DNA of 7,535 bases, taken from assembly GCA_025359585.1 (NCBI GenBank), contig JANYFX010000400.1, positions 1 to 7,535 on the forward strand, given 5' to 3'. Source of the stretch: Rhizobacter sp. (GTDB lineage Bacteria > Pseudomonadota > Gammaproteobacteria > Burkholderiales > Burkholderiaceae_C). The notes below the pieces were generated by a model that was not told where the DNA came from, made no database searches, and was given only the letters and a program-made list of their open reading frames with translations. Shown here one piece after another: positions 5,787-7,535 of the stretch. Position 1 is the first letter of the stretch; the number at the start of each line of letters is the position of its first letter. The position numbers and the translations under genes were made by a program.

Positions 5787-6710
5787 GGACAACTTCTCGT
5801 CAGTTCCGGCGGCAGGGCTGGGTTCGTCTTCGTCGCGTGTGATGCGTCGCAGCCTGTCTTCGGCCTCGCGGTTCATCACGATGATGCTGATGCGCCGGTT
5901 CACCGGGCTGTCGGGCGCGGCCGGGTCGAACAGCACGCTCGAGGCCAGGCCCTGAACCAGCAGCACACGGTCTTCGGGCAGGCCACCGGCGTTGATCTCG
6001 CGGCGCGAGGCGTTGGCGCGGTCGCTCGACAACTCCCAGTTGCTGTAGCCGCGCTCGCCGGCGCCGAAAGGCTGCGCGTCGGTGTGGCCTTCGAGCGTGA
6101 GGCGGTTCGGCACTTCGGCGAGCACGGCACCGATCTCGCGCAGCAGCTCGCGCATGTAGGGTTTGACGACCGCGCTGCCGCTGTCGAACATGGCGCGGTT
6201 CTGTTCGTCGACGATCTGGATGCGCAGGCCGTCGCGGGTCATGTCCAGGCGGATCTGCGACCGCATCGCAGCGAGTTTCGGACTCGCGGCGAGCGCTTCT
6301 TCGACCTTCTGCTTCAGCGATTCGAGGCGCGCCGCTTCGGCACGCTTTTGTTCGGCCTTCAGGGCCTTGAGCTGCAAGGTGCGGCGCTGGGCTTCGATGT
6401 CACCCTGCTTGACCTGCCCCGAGGTGCGCGTGAGATCGGTACCGCCACCCTTGACCACGCTCGAAGAATCGCCCGAGCCCGTGGCGCCACCCATCAGCGA
6501 CAGCTTGAGCGGCGAGTTGAAGTAGTCGGCGATGCCCTTCTTGTCGCCCTCGGCGGTGGAGCCGAGCAGCCACATCAGCAGGAAGAACGCCATCATCGCC
6601 GTCACGAAGTCGGCATAGGCGATCTTCCATGCGCCGCCATGGGCGCCATGGCCGCCCTTCTTGATCCGCTTGATGATGATCGGCTGGAGTTTCTTGGAAT
6701 CACCGGACAT
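5760..6710 (-). CDS. motB: MotB, flagellar stator peptidoglycan-anchoring subunit
   Basis: MotB (316 aa) anchors the stator to peptidoglycan and carries the proton-binding Asp. The basic N-terminus (about residues 6-19) is followed by one membrane helix at about 29-51 with AYADFVTAMMAFFLLMWL; D34 matches the essential D32 of E. coli. A plug-like stretch at about 53-65 follows the helix. Residues 103-140 are rich in Lys, Glu, Ala and Leu and probably form a coiled coil. An OmpA-like peptidoglycan-binding domain spans about 160-280, with LEGHTDAQPF and NWELSSDRA as its landmarks. The tail after 280 is charged and Pro/Ser-rich, without a recognisable motif. The ATG is chosen because it places the basic N-terminus as in the family and has an AAAGGA ribosome-binding site about 11 bases upstream. 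It lies 22 bases after motA and 26 bases before cheY. Length is normal for the family. Confidence 0.97.
   Translation of the reverse strand: MSGDSKKLQPIIIKRIKKGGHGAHGGAWKIAYADFVTAMMAFFLLMWLLGSTAEGDKKGIADYFNSPLKLSLMGGATGSGDSSSVVKGGGTDLTRTSGQVKQGDIEAQRRTLQLKALKAEQKRAEAARLESLKQKVEEALAASPKLAAMRSQIRLDMTRDGLRIQIVDEQNRAMFDSGSAVVKPYMRELLREIGAVLAEVPNRLTLEGHTDAQPFGAGERGYSNWELSSDRANASRREINAGGLPEDRVLLVQGLASSVLFDPAAPDSPVNRRISIIVMNREAEDRLRRITRDEDEPSPAAGTDEKLSSTSGAPTR
5779..5796 (-). repeat. Perfect inverted repeat (hairpin) near the 3' end of motB
   Basis: Read on the minus strand, GAAGTTG, a four-base loop TCCT, then CAACTTC form a perfect 7-bp stem with a 4-nt loop. It lies in the codons for the Glu-Lys-Leu-Ser-Ser part of the MotB tail. 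No T-run follows, so it is not a normal intrinsic terminator. It could act on mRNA stability or processing between the motor and chemotaxis genes, or be chance. Its 3' arm coincides with the candidate -35 element of the promoter listed at 5760-5786. Confidence 0.5.
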
Positions 6711-6732
6711 GGCTGTCTCGTTCCTTTAGCGG

Positions 6733-7535
6733 CTACTTCTTGCCCTTGACATGGCCTTCGAGCTCGGCGAATGTCGGTCGGTCACCGGAGTACAGAACCT
6801 TGCGGCCGAACTCGACCGCGACCTGCGGCGCATAACCCTGCATGCTCGCGAGCAGCGTGGTCTTGATGCACTGCAGCTCCTTCGAGCCGTCTTCCATCTT
6901 CTGTTCCATCAGGCCGCCGAGCGGCTCCACGAAACCGTAGGCGAGCAAGATGCCGAGGAAGGTGCCGACCAACGCCGAACCGATCATTCCGCCCAGCACC
7001 GCCGGCGGCTGGCCGACCGAGCCCATCGTGTTGACCACGCCGAGCACGGCGGCCACGATGCCGAAGGCCGGCAGGCCACCGGCCAGGCGCGCGATCGCGG
7101 CGACCGCAGCGTGCTCTTCGGCGTGGTGCGTGTCGATCTCGCTGTCCATCAGGCTTTCGATCTCGTGGGCGTTCAGGTTGCCCGAGACCATCATGCGCAG
7201 GTAGTCGGTGATGAACTCGACGATGTGGTGGTCGTTACCGACCACCGCGTACTTCTGGAAGATCGCCGAGCTGTGCGGGTCTTCCACGTCTTTTTCGATC
7301 GACATCAGCCCTTCCTTGCGGGCCTTCTGCAGGATGTCGTACATCAGCGCCATGAGTTCCATGTAGCGCGCCTTGCTGTACTTGCTGCCTTTGAAGCACT
7401 TGCCCAGGCCGGAGATCGAGGCCTTGATGACCTTCATCTGGTTGTTCGCCAGGAAGGCGCCCGCGGCTGCACCGAAGATCGTGATCAACTCGAACGGCAG
7501 GGCGTGCAGGATCACGCCGATGTTGCCGCCGTGAG
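6733..7535 (-). CDS. motA: MotA, flagellar stator proton-channel subunit (5' end missing)
   Basis: MotA is the inner-membrane stator subunit that pairs with MotB to conduct protons and push on the rotor protein FliG. About 266 codons are visible, and the frame is open to the window edge. The GTG at 7513-7515 is an internal Val codon: the bases before it still read H-G-G-N-I-G in frame, matching the MotA N-terminal region, so roughly 20 residues with the true start lie outside. A membrane segment follows (FELITIFGAAAGAFLANN). The cytoplasmic loop carries DYLRMMVSGN and HEIESLMDSEI, which hold the Arg and Glu matching E. coli R90 and E98 that contact FliG. Two further membrane segments follow, with the conserved Pro in GGLPAFGIVAAVLGVV and then GTFLGILLAYGF. 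It ends in a Lys-rich tail with TAG, 22 bases before motB. Identity is very secure; only the start is unknown. Confidence 0.97.
   Translation of the reverse strand, partial: HGGNIGVILHALPFELITIFGAAAGAFLANNQMKVIKASISGLGKCFKGSKYSKARYMELMALMYDILQKARKEGLMSIEKDVEDPHSSAIFQKYAVVGNDHHIVEFITDYLRMMVSGNLNAHEIESLMDSEIDTHHAEEHAAVAAIARLAGGLPAFGIVAAVLGVVNTMGSVGQPPAVLGGMIGSALVGTFLGILLAYGFVEPLGGLMEQKMEDGSKELQCIKTTLLASMQGYAPQVAVEFGRKVLYSGDRPTFAELEGHVKGKK

Noticed and set aside
6726..6749. Possible sigma-28 promoter before motB: TCAAG (6745-6749) and GCCGCTAA (6726-6733), minus strand
   Set aside because: The -10-like box matches well, but the two boxes are 11 bases apart where about 14 would be needed from a five-base -35 core, and the gap to motA is only 22 bases.
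1..7535. CRISPR arrays, tRNA or rRNA genes, insertion sequences
   Set aside because: No regularly spaced repeats, no RNA gene signatures and no transposase or terminal inverted repeats were seen; coding sequence fills almost the whole window.

Overview
The window looks like part of a flagellar motor and chemotaxis operon from a high-GC Gram-negative bacterium. The protein sequences (an MCP opening MNLNNLRIGSRL, a CheZ, a MotA of the long proteobacterial type) and the base composition best fit a betaproteobacterium of the order Burkholderiales. That placement is inference from pattern memory, not a search.

All eight genes lie on the minus strand, so transcription runs from high to low coordinates. 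In order they are motA (6733-7535, its 5' end cut by the window edge), motB (5760-6710), cheY (5332-5733), cheZ (4662-5297), a small unrecognised gene with a CheZ-like DxxxQ motif (4169-4624), a second CheY-type single-domain receiver (3766-4128), cheA (1608-3716) and a chemoreceptor gene (6-1571). Gaps between genes are only 22 to 49 bases, and none holds a convincing terminator, so the set is probably one transcription unit. No stretch over 300 bases lacks a gene.

Functionally, MotA and MotB form the proton-driven stator. The chemoreceptor controls CheA autophosphorylation. CheA passes phosphate to the CheY proteins, and CheZ removes it. The two receivers differ: the first keeps every landmark of flagellar CheY, while the second has Trp where CheY has its switch Tyr. 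The small gene next to the second receiver has the core layout of a phosphatase like CheZ (helix pair, DxxxQ in the second helix, charged linker, hydrophobic C-terminal tail). This suggests two receiver and phosphatase pairs in one operon, and it is the most interesting hypothesis here. No cheW, cheR or cheB is inside the window; they may lie past position 1 or elsewhere.

Non-coding signals are sparse: a recurring GAACCC hexamer in five of the seven gaps, a perfect 7-bp hairpin near the end of motB, and an overlapping candidate sigma-28-type promoter before cheY. The long plus-strand open frames are antisense shadows of the real genes, a common effect of high GC.
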